Assembly: GCA_026122225.1 (NCBI GenBank)
Contig: JANEZZ010000468.1
Coordinates: forward strand, 1,947,001 to 2,011,000
From: Heloderma charlesbogerti
Taxonomy: Eukaryota > Chordata > Lepidosauria > Squamata > Helodermatidae
Reading direction: 5' to 3'
Length of the DNA: 64,000 nt
The translations under genes and the position numbers were made by a program. Position 1 is the first letter of the stretch. The number at the start of each line of letters is the position of its first letter. This document shows, piece after piece, positions 1-10,818 of this stretch. Under the pieces are notes generated by a model, which was not told the DNA's origin, did no database searches, and saw nothing but the letters and a program-made list of their open reading frames with translations.

Positions 1-1600
1 CTGCACAAGAGAATTTGAGATGTTTGAAGGGGAGCACTAATTTTAGAGGAAAAGCAGAATACCAAAGGAATTAGATACTTGCGATATCCCATGAAAGATG
101 TCTTCAGAAACTATTTGTTCCAATTGTGGTGTGGTTCATGGTTAAGGCATAAATTGTTATTGTTGGATGTATTGATCAATCTTGTCAATGCTTCACCAGC
201 CTACCACATTCTGGTTCAACATATAACCCAGAAGTCTGCCCAAATCATAAGAAGCATACACAAGACTGATGATGTCACACAAAATGTGGCCACTCAAGGT
301 GGCTTCACCTCCAAGGTTAGTTAGTTCAACTGGCCCTGAAGATGGAACTTTGATATAAAATAACAATAATAACAACCCTTTCCTCTACCCAGTACAATTC
401 CTTGCAGCCAAGGTCAGAAGTACCTGTGGTAACCATGGAGAAGGCATTTGGAAAGGAATAGTTCTATTTATGTTTCTTACACAACAAACACACACACACA
501 CCACAGAAGTGTGCAATTCTTTTTTTCCCCTTCTATCACCTTTCCTGCACCTTTTCCTCAGAGTACATTACAGTTGCAAAAGATGCGGGTACTACACAAA
601 ACATTGGAAATTGACGTTCTGCTGCTACCTAGTGGCTAGATCCTATCACACCATTTAATAACATCTGACCTTTCCATTACAAAATAGAAAGTTGGTTCTT
701 CAGCTTTTGTATGCAGGAGCCTGAGGATGAGGATGGTGTGTGTGTGTGTGTGTGTAGCCTCTCCATTACCAATAGTGCTAATGTGTTAGTTAGTTGTGTT
801 GTTAGTTGTGTTGTTAGTTGTGGCTAACAACAATACAACACAAAATTATAATTAAAACATAAAAGCATATTGAGTGGTTTTCGTGGCTTCCTAATGGTTT
901 CACATTCAAGTACTGATCAGGCCCCATGCATGCGCAGCTTCCTCACTGCTATAGGATGGGTGCTCCCTGATCACTCACTGTAGCTGTTGAAACTAATAGG
1001 GGTGTTTGAGCAATTCTCCCCTTACCTTGGCCCTGACTCTAAATAAGCACAGAGATTACAAAGATTCAGTTGCCTTCATAAAAGACAAAACCCAGCAGAG
1101 AATGAGCTGTTTTCTACCCACTGGCTCTTTTCACAGAATGCTGAGAGACCAAAAAGCATGTATATTGGAAACTTGTATTCAAAAGCCACAGAACTGGTTG
1201 GTACATTTACTATAGAACCATCAAAAGACTGCATAGTATGGATTATTTTGTGCATACATCAGTGACATAGCAGTTTGCATCACTGGAGAAGTTTCCTCTT
1301 GGTTCATTTAATGATTTGGGGGGGGGGGGTGAGAAGGCACCATTACTTCACCTTTGGGTGTACTATATATTCTCTCTGCTCTGGATTATTCTTAGCTCAG
1401 CTGATTAATGTATTGATGTTATTGTGCCTATGATGGTTTGGAAGACACCACCAATAAAGCCCTGCTTCCTATTCTCCCTGCCTACTTGATGTTCCTTATC
1501 AGGAAACACAACATGTAGCCCCTTCCCCTCGCTGACCACCACCATGATGATGCCTTATTCTAGCCAGCCTCTGAAGCTCTGGAGCACTGGATAAAGCTTG
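1..1600. other. Repeat-poor stretch, no gene seen
   Basis: I see no coding exon or recognisable transposon here. Landmarks are a short (GT)n run at about 735-754, a 12-bp tandem (gttagttgtgtt) with an inverted partner at 785-845, and a run of ten G at about 1319-1328. The open frames are short and lack family motifs. Confidence 0.6.
785..845. repeat. 12-bp tandem repeat ending in its own inverse
   Basis: The unit gttagttgtgtt is repeated about three times and is followed directly by gctaacaacaatacaacac, an imperfect reverse complement of the array. The array could fold into a hairpin. No known family is recognised. Confidence 0.6.
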
Positions 1601-1617
1601 GTGTACACAGAGCTAGG

Positions 1618-1696
1618 TCACCACCAGCAGCCATTCCAGCAGACTATACCGAAGGAAATGAAAAAGCATGGCCATTCCACCAGCCCTGCTGAAGAT
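1618..1696 (+). repeat. Direct repeat copy A flanking LTR-like block
   Basis: This stretch, from tcaccaccagcagccattcc to ccagccctgctgaagat, recurs at 2373-2456 with moderate divergence. The copies sit about 20 bp outside each end of an LTR-like segment. They are far too long for an integrase target duplication, so their origin is unclear. Confidence 0.6.
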
Positions 1697-1714
1697 CTGC
1701 TTTATAAAGGCTCC

Positions 1715-2353
1715 TGTCATGCCCCCACTGGAGGAATCTTCCTCAGAGGAGAAGCTAGAGCTCCCACAGATGAAGAGCACCCCAGAACAGCCCATATTAG
1801 AAGACCAAGAGGAACCTGGGTCCTCAGAGAAGATGGCTACAGGTCCATCCCTGCAAGTGGCAGGGGACTCCACCTCCAAGGCAGAGGCTGAGCAACTCCC
1901 TGACCCCAGAGAACAGTTTCATGACAGGAGGGAGGCAGTAGGGCTCCTTTAAGAAGGAGTGCTCAATTAGAAAGGAGGAGTCCTCTGGAGGAATGGATTC
2001 CATGAGCAGGACTCTTGCCACAGGGCTATAATGAACTGCAGCTGAGCCCTGGATGGGGCTCAGAAAGCTCTGGCTATATAAGCCTTCAGTTTCAGCTTAG
2101 GCACTGCTGGAACAGCATTGTTCTACTAGCTCCAGCACTGTGTATTCCTCATCTTGTCTTGTGATTGAATCTCCATGCTACTGACCCTTGGACTGCATAG
2201 GGTATCTGTGTTTTGACCTTGGCTGTGCCTCTCTTCTGGAGGTCACTCACTTGCCTGGTAATACTGTGCTTGACCATTTGCCTGTGTAACTGACTAGCCT
2301 ATTGGATTTGTTCATGTATTTGCCTTGGTTAGAGACTTAGCCAGATCAAGACA
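1715..2353 (+). mobile_element. LTR-like segment with TATA box (possible solo LTR)
   Basis: The block starts TGTCATGCCC and may end in ACA near 2353. It has a TATA box (TATATAAG, 2075-2082) followed by a T/C-rich leader, the order expected for U3-R-U5. The proposed U3 part holds an open frame (1668-1952) rich in Ser and Glu (SSSEEKLE) ending at a stop just before the promoter region. Similar acidic frames occur in the better-bounded LTR at 11943-12463. No matching 5-bp target duplication is visible at the chosen ends, so the boundaries are tentative and the class (Ty3/gypsy or endogenous retrovirus) is inferred only from structure. Confidence 0.4.
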
Positions 2354-2372
2354 GTTTCTCCTCCTTCAACTG

Positions 2373-2456
2373 TCACCACCACCAGCCATTCCAGCAGGCT
2401 GTACTGAAAGAGTTAAAAGGGGAAGTAGGGACATTCCACCAGCCCTGCTGAAAGAT
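2373..2456 (+). repeat. Direct repeat copy B flanking LTR-like block
   Basis: Second copy of the sequence at 1618-1696. The two match best at ccattccagcag near the start and cattccaccagccctgctga at the end, with several substitutions and small gaps between. After the shared end the two sites diverge completely. Confidence 0.6.
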
Positions 2457-2514
2457 TCTTTCATTTTTTCCTCTTCCCTGCCCATCCCTTTATCCTTGCG
2501 CATTATGTGTTTTT

Positions 2515-2625
2515 AGTTGTAAACCAGTGGGCAGGGACCGTCTCGTTTTACCGACTATATGTTAGCCACCCCAGGAGTCTTTTTGGCTGAGGAACAGGAT
2601 AGAAACACTATGAATGAATGAGCTA
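2515..2625 (+). repeat. LINE/SINE 3' tail fragment (L2-like)
   Basis: The run tgtaaaccagtgggcaggga, then a ttttggctgaggaacagg motif and a short atgaatgaatga end, is the usual 3' tail pattern of L2-type retroposons in reptiles. Only the tail is present. The family assignment comes from recalled consensus, not a search. Confidence 0.4.
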
Positions 2626-2629
2626 TCTA

Positions 2630-3630
2630 GCAGTGGAAAAGTAGTGACAGAACAAGATGCTCTCCTGAAGCATGGAACTGGACTCAGAAAATCAAACTAC
2701 TTTCTATTAAACTCAGAAAATAGCCCAGTTTATGCCAATACTCCAAACCTCATTCAGACCCTGTTGCACCCTTGATTGTGTCATTAGGAGTGGGGCAGGA
2801 TCCCATCCTTCCCCACTTCCCTTATGAGCCTAAAACCACCTTCCTCCCCCCTCCACCTGCCTGCCTCCATTCATCCAGCCCCCTCTCTCCCTTCCACTCA
2901 CTGTCTGCTGCTCCAGCAGTGGCAGAAGTGGGATGGAGGTCTCTCTTCATGCCTGCAACATAGCTGTGGCTGCAGGCCAAGTGCACTAGCAAATGTAGAA
3001 TTCCCAGCTGTGTGTTAGTAACACTGAGAAATTTACATTTCCCAGTGCTCCTGGCACCAGGCTCACACACAGCTGTAGCTCTGTGCCAGGACCTGGCTCT
3101 AGGAGACAGTGAACTCCCTGCTTTCCTCCATCCCATCACTGTTATTGTAGCAGTAAGGCAGAAAGGTTGGCAGTGGAGGGAAGGGGTTTGGGGATGTGTA
3201 AATGGATGGATAAGAGGAAGAGAGGACTAGATTTCTTCTCCAGTCCAGACTGAAAAAAATGTCAGGGCTGTAAGGCTTGCCTTGAGGGGGGAAATACAAA
3301 TTATGGAGACATCACTAGTAACAAGTACTAGCTCCGGTATCCAGGTCTGTGTCAGTTTCAACAGGACCTGGGACAGCTCCCAAAGAAAATGTATGTTGCT
3401 TCTGTAGGGATGTAAGCACCTCTTAAGCAAAGCAAACCTCCAGTATCCAAGTCCTGCCTCTGAGCGGAGAGGATGTTTTTGTGGCTCACCTTCTTTCTCC
3501 CCTCTTTATCAGTTGTTGCCTTAAAGGAGAGCTTGTAGGCATTTAAAGGGGCAAGAAGCCTTTCTCTCTGACATTCCTGGGTTGCCTTGTAAGACACCTG
3601 CAGTCTTTGTCTAGGCTCACTGTCATAGAT
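2630..3630. other. No gene or clear repeat seen
   Basis: C- and T-rich stretches create open frames on both strands (for example 2822-3139 minus), but none has a recognisable domain or splice context. Confidence 0.5.
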
Positions 3631-3631
3631 C

Positions 3632-3790
3632 TCATAGAATCACAGGGGTGGAAGGGGCCTACAAGACAATTGAGTCCAACCCCCTGCTTAATGCAGGAAG
3701 CCTGATTCCCAGACAGTCTCCCATCCCAGTACTAACCAGGGCTGACCCTGCTTAGCTTCCAAGATCAGACAAGATCAGGCACATCCAGCC
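3632..3790 (-). mobile_element. 5S-rRNA-derived SINE with CR1-type tail
   Basis: On the minus strand this reads ctgatcttgtctgatcttgg, then aagctaagcagggt (5S box A region), gttagtac and gggatgggagac (5S box C region), so the head derives from 5S rRNA starting near nucleotide 25. After the 5S part comes a CR1-style 3' end (gggggttggactcaattg and ccccttccacccctgtgat). Two other copies lie at 20058-20213 and 50543-50701. The head supplies an internal Pol III promoter and the tail would recruit a CR1 reverse transcriptase. Confidence 0.85.
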
Positions 3791-3856
3791 CAGCAGCTTA
3801 CAGGGGAGTGAGGGCCCTTGATGCGGTAATGGAGCTGTGTGATTCCTCCTGTGAGG

Positions 3857-3907
3857 AATCTTAGAACAGTAGGGCTGGAAGGGGCCTATAAGACCATTGA
3901 GTCCATC
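3857..3907 (-). mobile_element. CR1-type 3' tail fragment
   Basis: The plus-strand text cttagaacagtagggctgga, then aggggcctataagaccattg, is the reverse complement of the CR1/5S-SINE tail. The head is missing, so it could come from either element. Confidence 0.65.
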
Positions 3908-4507
3908 TGAGACCTCGGGGGCAGAATCTGGTGTTTATTCCTTTTCTTTGAAGTAACCTGCAGAATATATGCTCTCACACTAGAACCTTGGGCTCACTTT
4001 GGGCCAAATCAGACATTACTTTAAATCTGTGTCTAGCAGCTAAGTCTTTGTTTTTACTCTAGAGTAGGTGCAGGGGCCCTGATCCAGATCTAGTGTGGGC
4101 TGTTAAGATCCTGAGCTGCCCTGGGACCGGAGAGCCGAAGGGACGTGCATGCTGGCTTCCGCCATCAGCCAGGAGGCCTAGGGTTCCTGCTTCCCTGGAA
4201 TAACATCAAGCCAAGGGGGAGACCACCCTGGCCCACCCACTCGCCAGAGAAGGAGCAATTGCAGGGAGCTCACTTCCCCTTCCCTGCCACAAAGAAGATT
4301 CAGCTCTGAGAGTTTTCCTGGGACTGCAGAAGTCAAGGGAAAGGAACGCTCTGGACTCATCCATCGGCCAAAGGGACAAGAGCCACCAATTGCTGTTCAA
4401 GCAGGAACACCAGCAAAGGCAGATCGCCCTGGTCCAAAGTACATTTAAATACCCGGTTACAGCTCTCCACCTTGTTCTGGCCTTGGAAAACTGATCTCCC
4501 TCCTTTT

Positions 4508-4731
4508 CAGTGGAGGCAGGCCAGTGGTTCCGATGCCGGTGGGGCTGTGCATCCATTCTGGGTTTCAGTCAGAACCAGCCAGAACTTTAAAGGAGCTATT
4601 CAAAGTCCTGAACATATTTTAGGGGTGGGGTTCAGCACACTGGACAGCTGCTTTAGAGTTCTAGCTGGTTCTGACTGAAACCCAGAATGGATTCACATCC
4701 CCACCGAAATCAGAGCCACCAGCTTCCACTG
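4508..4731. mobile_element. Non-autonomous hAT element, CAGTGGAGGC family
   Basis: Inverted arms of about 100 bp begin CAGTGGAGGC and end GCTTCCACTG. The inner arms contain a near-perfect inverted pair around tctgggtttcagtcagaacc. The flanks are a perfect 8-bp duplication, ctcctttt at 4500-4507 and 4732-4739, which is the hAT signature. No transposase is encoded. A second, longer member lies at 55141-55392. Confidence 0.88.
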
Positions 4732-4769
4732 CTCCTTTTCACTCCACTTCCCACCCCCTTGAGTGTCTT

Positions 4770-4895
4770 GTCTTTTCAGTTTGTAAGCCTGATGATAGGA
4801 CCTTTCTCTCTATTTTTAGTGATGTGAGTCACCTGGGGAGATGACAATTGTCTGAAAAGCAGGATAAAAATGCAAGAAATAAAAAATAATGACTA
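4770..4895 (+). repeat. L2-like 3' tail fragment
   Basis: The text ttgtaagcctgatgatagg, then aaaagcaggataaaaatgca and an A-rich aataaaaaataat end, matches the general 3' tail form of L2-type retroposons. It lies just downstream of the hAT element at 4508-4731. Confidence 0.45.
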
Positions 4896-4899
4896 ATTC

Positions 4900-5885
4900 T
4901 CTAGAGTAAAAATGAAAAAAAAGACATAGCTAGCAGCTGTAATGTGTGTTTTGGCTCTCAGTGTTTGCCAGATCCCTGATGCACAGTCCTACCAATTCTC
5001 AGTGTCCGGTGCATCTGGGTTTCATAATATGCCAGACAGAAAACAATACATCCAAGGCTGAGAGTTCATGCATACATGCATCTCCAACTTCCCTCTGCCA
5101 CAATGGGAACTAAGAGATTGCTGCTATCACGTTCTCTTTAATTATACCAGCAGGATAGGCAACCCTCAATACAGAGTCTGTACCAAGAAAACATATAATG
5201 AAGCAATTTGGGCAGTCTCCAGCATAAAATGTGGGTGTAAAACTGATACTTTAGACAGACAGAATAGAAAAGTATTATAAAGAAGCAGAAAGATGTAGCA
5301 TAAAATATAGCAAACCACAGGATGACTTATAGGCAGATGCATTTCTTCACTGCTTGGCTAAGGTGCAGAATTATCAAGCAGCACTCAAACATACAAGTTC
5401 TGAAAGTCTTTCCTTCAGGCCATTTCAGAGAATCCAAAATAGCATTGATCACATGGCTTCTATGCCATCTCTACCTGTGTCTATTCCATAGGCATCACAG
5501 AGTGAAATGCAGATCTTTTTGAAACCTAAACCTCAGTAACAGTACCATACCTTCACGCCACTGGGTCAGTACCAGGCACTGAAACGGAGGAAGTATGTAC
5601 CTTTTAGGCAATAACGTTTAGTAACGTGTATTTTGAGAATCCCAGGAGAAAAAAACCAGTGTAGACAAAATGCCTAAAACACTTCCTGGGAGGGACTTGT
5701 CAGGGAAAGGGTGTGACAGGTCACTCACTGGCTGGGTCAGACATGATTTAATTAAAGGAAATGCAACTTACACACCTCAGTGAGACTGAATTTGCTTTTC
5801 TAGGTCCCTAAAATGGAGTTTGGGCCCCACAAAACTGTAGCAGGCTTGCCAAGCAGGCCAGGATCATGGTACTAGGCGTGCTCTG
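4900..5885. other. No gene or clear repeat seen
   Basis: AT-rich sequence with short open frames only. No splice-flanked coding segment was recognised. Confidence 0.5.
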
Positions 5886-5893
5886 TGCTAGGA

Positions 5894-6030
5894 CAGCCTT
5901 CCTCAGCCTGGTGCCCTCCAGATATTTTGAACTACAACTCCCAGGATTCCTGATGATAGGCTAGCCTGGCTAGGGCTGATGGGAGTTGTAGTCCAAAATA
6001 TCTGGAGGGAACCTGTTGAGAGAAGTCTCT
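5894..6030. mobile_element. Palindromic hAT MITE (about 130 bp family)
   Basis: Begins cagccttcc. The arms tgaactacaactcccaggat and gggagttgtagtccaaaat are inverted copies around a central agcctggctaggg. This is the most frequent small element in the window (also near 24844, 25696, 32484, 37980, 40696, 41860, 42029 and 59433). The right end is degraded, so its boundary is approximate. Confidence 0.7.
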
Positions 6031-6760
6031 GTTTACCCTTTTGCTAGGGAGATATATCCAGACATAGGAATCCTATGATATAGCAGGCAAATAATGAAGG
6101 ATTTGCAGAAGTACATTGGCACACACCATAATTTTAATCCTCAAGTTGAACCTGCAGGTTTATTTAAAAATTGTTTTCTGCTTCTGATCATCTAGCTTGT
6201 GAACATTTTAGGTACATGTCTAATGTAAAATGAGCTATAGGAGAGGAACTTTTGGGCTGTGCCAAATCTTTTATAAGTCAAGACATTTTTGGAAGGTTTC
6301 AGCAAATACAAGATGGAAATCAGAAACGTATCTTTATTCAGTTAACTACATTTTAATTGATTTAGCAATTAATTGCAGAAGAGGGCAATTTGTTTATAAT
6401 CAGTCTGGAATTTTATTGGGTAAAACTCTACTTTCTCAGTTTTACATATCTAATTTTGTAATGGTTTGTGTTTTGTTTTGTTTTGTTTTTACAATAAATA
6501 TTGACATGGTGTGCAATATTTCTTGCCATCTTCACTGTTCTGCTTAAGATAATTTTCTGCTTAAGATAATTTTTACTGTGAAACATTCAGACACCTTCCA
6601 GGGAACCAAAGATGTAATAAAATAGACCAAACATTTTGAATAAATTAAACTGTCAGGGTTAGGAGAGATCCCTGATCATCTTATTGTATGGATAAACAAA
6701 GGAGATTAGTAAGCAGTAAAATAACCCAATATATTTCCCTTGGTGACATCATCAAAGCAT
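6031..6760. other. No gene seen; small tandem duplication
   Basis: AT-rich sequence. A 17-bp unit ctgcttaagataatttt is duplicated in tandem at 6540-6575. The frame at 6230-6547 is AT-driven and shows no domain. Confidence 0.5.
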
Positions 6761-6762
6761 GA

Positions 6763-7130
6763 AGCAGTTTTATGAACTACAGTCCAGCACTTCTTTTGGC
6801 GGGGTGGGCAGGCCTCAGGCTTGCGGGATCTACTTTTTTATATACTAGAACTCTGAAATCCTCCAACTGGAGCCAGGTGGGAGGACATACTCTAACAATT
6901 AAGGAATGGGGTGCCTTTGAGTACACACTCAGCTCAGTACAAGAACCAAGCTCTCCAGTCCTTTCACAAAAAAAGTCTACTCCTTTCCTTTTTCAGCAAC
7001 CTAATTTGGCAGGAAGAAATCTTTTTAGTTGTTGCTACTGTTAGACAACAGGAAGTCAGAAATCCTTGCCAATCTACTGCAAATCAACCAGAGATCTCCC
7101 AGTAGGTCTACTTTCTGCCCACTTTCTATT
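6763..7130. mobile_element. Interspersed repeat related to 13020-13665
   Basis: Several blocks align in order with the 13-kb copy: ggcttgcgggatctactttt, ggtgcctttgagtacacact, agtcctttcacaaa, gtcagaaatccttgccaat and cagtaggtctactttctgcc. The 13-kb copy ends in ...gccaacccctg, a hAT-like terminus, so this is probably a second, more worn member of a non-autonomous hAT family. Confidence 0.5.
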
Positions 7131-7299
7131 GCTCTAGGGGAATAATTAGAGGCAACTGGGAGAAAAATATACACATGGGAAGAAAAGATACTATTTCCAG
7201 AATCTGACAGCAGATGGCAACAGAGTACAACAAATGGAGAAGATAGTAGTGTGCAAAAGCGCCATTATAAAGGAAAAACAGGGAGTATTCAAAAGATCA

Positions 7300-7735
7300 A
7301 CCTTCTGTTCATACTCCATCTATCCACTTTCTCCGTACTGATCACAATTTTATACATCTTTATAACGTTCCTCTGTTAGCTATATTTTTCTAGACTTAAA
7401 ACTCTACCCTTCCTTTATAGGAAAACTGCTTCTACTCTGTCATTTTCAGCCATCCTTCTCTGTACTGTTTTCCAGTGACCAGCACTTTATGCAGGATTCC
7501 CAATCTGGCCGGACCATAGATATACATAATGGCACAATGACACTTGCTGTGTTATTATCCATCCCATTCCCAATCATTCCTAACAAGTAATTTGCCCTTT
7601 TCACTACTGCAGCTCACAGAGTTTTCATTGAATTTTGCACTGTAACTGCAAGAACAGTTTCCTGAGCAGACACAGCCAATTTAGATGCCAGATTTGTACT
7701 TCTGAAGTTAGGAGTTTTTGTCCCAGTATAATTTG
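7300..7735 (-). mobile_element. CR1-clade LINE fragment
   Basis: Minus-strand sequence resembling the ORF2 C-terminal/3' region of a reptile CR1-type LINE. Diagnostic plus-strand pieces are cacaattttatacatcttta, ggccggaccatagatatac and taatttgcccttttcactac. Frames are broken. It belongs with the CR1-type copies at 49771-50265 and 29085-29365. Confidence 0.55.
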
Positions 7736-8356
7736 TGAGAGATTCCAGTTCCTGAAAACATCTATGGCACTCTCTATGGTTCGTTAGCCATAAGCATGCT
7801 GTTGACCTATTGGTACTCTGTGTTTCTTGAATTTTATTTCCTAAGGTGACATTTTCTCCTCTAGGAATATAAATGAATGTCTGAATATTGATGAAGCAAA
7901 AGGTCACATGGATGGAAAGATAATTCAAAGACAGTGGCTTGAAAGTGAACTCTTCAAAACCATAGGTTTGGCTTGGTCAATTAAGCAGCTGCCAGCAATT
8001 CAGTAAATAACATAAACACCTGATTAAATTGTAACTGCTTTGGCTAATTCTCTGTCCTTGCTCTGCACATAACACACTTGAAATTCTACTCAAGTAACTT
8101 CGTATTGAAATACAGGGGCTTGTATTTAATGGAATCTGTTCTTAAATAGGAAAAGGGAAGTGTAGAAACACCACCACCACTCCCACCCCCCATAAGGTTT
8201 GTGTATTTTGCTCCTACTCTTCTTTAACTATAAATTAAATGCAAAACATTTTTTCAGTTCTAAAATATTAAGGGTGGAACTTAAAGTTACATGTAGTTCT
8301 GTGATTCATTTATGGGAGTTACTCAAACTGAAGCTGCACTTTGAAGTGGAATCTCG

Positions 8357-8436
8357 TAATTTGGGGGTTGGACTCGATGGCCTTGTAGGACCCTTCCAAC
8401 CCTACTATTCTATGATTCTACTACTATTCTATGAAT
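8357..8436 (+). mobile_element. CR1-type 3' tail fragment
   Basis: Contains tgggggttggactcgatggc, then cttccaaccctactattcta and tgattctac. This is the same 3' end, with its ATTCTATG-type terminal repeat, as the CR1 at 15170-15862. No 5S head is present. Confidence 0.75.
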
Positions 8437-8444
8437 ACTAAAAC

Positions 8445-8725
8445 CTGGCGTCACTCAGTGTATGGCGTATGGTCTGTGAAGGGTTAAAAGGAGATTGGCT
8501 GTAGTCACCCCTCCTCCCATAACTCAGTGGGTGGGAGTTATGTTCTGTGTTCTTCTCCTCCCCTCAGTCAGTCCTGTGTTTGTGAGCCTCAAGGCCAGTT
8601 ATATTTGTTACCCTTAATAAAGCTGTTGAACTGTTCTCCAGGATTCTGCTGTGGTGAATGGTCAACAGAGAGGTGTGCAATCACCTGAGTAATTGCACAG
8701 GGGACCCAAACAAGAATACTACACA
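8445..8725 (+). other. Unclassified segment with polyadenylation signal
   Basis: AATAAA at 8617-8622 is followed about 80 bp later by ttgcacaggggacccaaac, loosely like an LTR end followed by a primer-binding region. A small palindrome, cccataactcagtgggtggg with agttatg, lies upstream. No second LTR or target duplication was found. Confidence 0.25.
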
Positions 8726-8749
8726 ATGAATCTGAATCGTGGGAGATCC

Positions 8750-9082
8750 AGGAAGGAGAAAAGGAAGTACTTCTTCATATAGCACATAAACTATCCAATT
8801 TGTTACAAGATATAATGGGAGCCACCAACTTGGACACCTTCAGAAGGGATTACACAAATTCATGGAGGATAAGGTTATCAAGAGCTACTAATCACAATGG
8901 CTATATGCTACCTCCAATATCAAAAGCAGTATGCCTATACCACTTGCTGGAGAACAAGAAGGGGAGGGTGCTACTGAGCTCATGTCCTACTTGTGGGCAT
9001 CTGTTTGGCCACTGTGGGAACAGAATGCCGGACTTCATAGGCCTTTGGTCTGATTCAGCACTGGCTCTTATGTTCTTATGGA
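8750..9082 (+). mobile_element. CR1-clade LINE 3' end (TTCTTATG tail type)
   Basis: Reads ggaagtacttcttcatatag, gccaccaacttggacacctt, ctacctccaatatcaaaagc, ctgtttggccactgtgggaa, and ends ggctcttatgttcttatgg. The same family appears on the minus strand at 29085-29365 and 49771-50265. It is 5' truncated, as usual for LINEs. A short frame covers part of it but encodes no recognisable domain. Confidence 0.7.
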
Positions 9083-9181
9083 TGTGAGAAGTAAAGGCGA
9101 TTCTTAATTTTTCTCCTAACACCATTTTTAAGCCCCCTTTCCCCTGTGCCAGTTTTCCTCTTTAAATTGCAGCCACAGCAG

Positions 9182-9184
<3 letters not shown>

Positions 9185-9237
<53 letters not shown>
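9185..9237. repeat. Compound (GT)n(GA)n microsatellite
   Basis: About 16 GT units pass directly into about 10 GA units. Strand asymmetry is complete, so the minus strand is a (TC)n(AC)n tract. Confidence 0.95.
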
Positions 9238-9239
9238 TG

Positions 9240-9820
9240 AGAGACAGACCTAGATGTAATGTTTTCCCCATGATTAAGGTAGACACCTTAAAAGCAGTGG
9301 TTTGTGGTAACTGAATAGCATGTTTGGGGGTGAGGGGAGAGTCCTGGCAGCAAAGAGAAGAGGAAGATGGATTTTGAGAACAGCATGGTAAAGGAAGACT
9401 GATAATGGACCTAGCTGAGCTTCTAAACAAAGTGAGGCAGTCAGCAAACTGCTTACCTCCCTGGGATTACACAGAAACTTGGCAAAAGATAGAAGGAGCA
9501 GGGTTGCTCATTGAAACTGAGATGGGCTGTTGACTTATAAGGTGTCAGTTTGGGAGTAAAGTTGACTGACAATTCTTCTTCCCCTTTGTGACAAATATTT
9601 GCCCCAGAAGTCTTTGCATTCTAGTTTGGGCATCTTGCAAGGCTCTTGCACGAACCAGCATAATCTACCTTGCAAATATTTATCCAAAATAGGTATCAAT
9701 CTTCTCTCTCTCTCATAAGTTACAACTCTCATTTTAAAAAGCAGATGAAATACTGAAATATATTGTCATGAAAACTTTGAATCATTTTGATTCTAACAAG
9801 GCATTTAAGCAGAAGCAGAC
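9240..9820. other. No gene or clear repeat seen
   Basis: Unique-looking sequence between the microsatellite and the BovB 3' end. Open frames are short. Confidence 0.5.
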
Positions 9821-9828
9821 ATGCTATG

Positions 9829-10084
9829 TAATGAAGCTGAAGCTCCAATATTTTGGCCACCTAATGCGAAGAGAAAACTCCCTGGAAAAGACCTTGATGC
9901 TGGGAAAGACTGAAGGCAAAAGGAGAAGGGGACGGCAGAGGATGAGATGGCTAGATAGCATCACGGATGCAATGAATATGAACTTGAGCACGCTCCGGGA
10001 GAGAGCGCAGGACAGGAAGGCCTGGCGTGCTATGGTCCATGGGGTCACGAAGAGTCGGACACGACTGAACAACAACAACAACAA
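9829..10084 (+). mobile_element. BovB LINE 3' end, 5' truncated
   Basis: The plus-strand frame reads KLKLQYFGHLMRRENSLE, then GRQRMRWLDSITDAMN and DRKAWRAMVHGVTKSRTRL. This is the C-terminal region of RTE/BovB ORF2, ending in a cacgactgaacaac tail followed by (AAC)n. The 5' side is cut at about 9829, typical of target-primed reverse transcription. This is the most intact of the truncated copies, with no stop in its retained coding part. Confidence 0.93.
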
Positions 10085-10818
10085 GACATGCTATGACTTT
10101 TCACAGTTCTCTGAGCCCATTATTGTTAAAGTAACATGGGGAAAAATAAGGTGGAACTATTTCCCACCTACAGTCAGGAAAAAGCAACATGTGAATCAGA
10201 TAAGTTTCAAATGGAGGATAACTGCTTATGTGTAGTATTGTTCATATGTTGTGCTTATGATATAAATGAGTAAAAATAATGAGATATTTTGGGAAGTGAA
10301 TAAAACTGAAAAACACTTCAGATTTAAGCTAGCAAGACAACAGACCTGTGGAAAAGACCATAGATGGTATCCTGTCTTGGGAACTTAAGGAAGTATGGCT
10401 CATAAATATGATAGTCAATGCTGAGGAAAGTCAGGATAATAACGCCTGGCCTCATTGGCTTCTCTACCCTTTTTGCTATAGCTCAGGAGTGTCATTTGAG
10501 TAAGACTCTTTACTCTTCTTTTAAAAGGCATGCTCCTAAAAGAATTCTTAGAAAGCATTTTGAGTGTGTTTTCTTGTAATTTTTGTATGTGGTCTGTGTT
10601 CTTATATCATATTCTATATTCATGTAAAGACTGATTACAATTTAAAGTAAAAGAAAAAAAGAAATGCCTGATCTCAGAGTCCTGTGAAATTATCTCTATG
10701 TGTTTATACCAGAAGTCAGTAAATCTACATTCCTGGTGACAGTTTGTTCTTAGGAAATTGAATAAGAAGTATTACCTGCTGGTTCAAGACTAGCTAAATG
10801 CTGAACTCTTATCTCATA

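Noticed and set aside
5886..6049. 8-bp duplication tgctagga/tgctaggg around the palindromic MITE at 5894
   Set aside because: The right word lies beyond a non-terminal sequence that does not end in CTG, so the match may be coincidental.
8445..8725. LTR with AATAAA followed by a primer-binding-like ggggacccaaac
   Set aside because: No inverted TG/CA ends, target duplication or partner LTR could be found; kept only as an unclassified segment.
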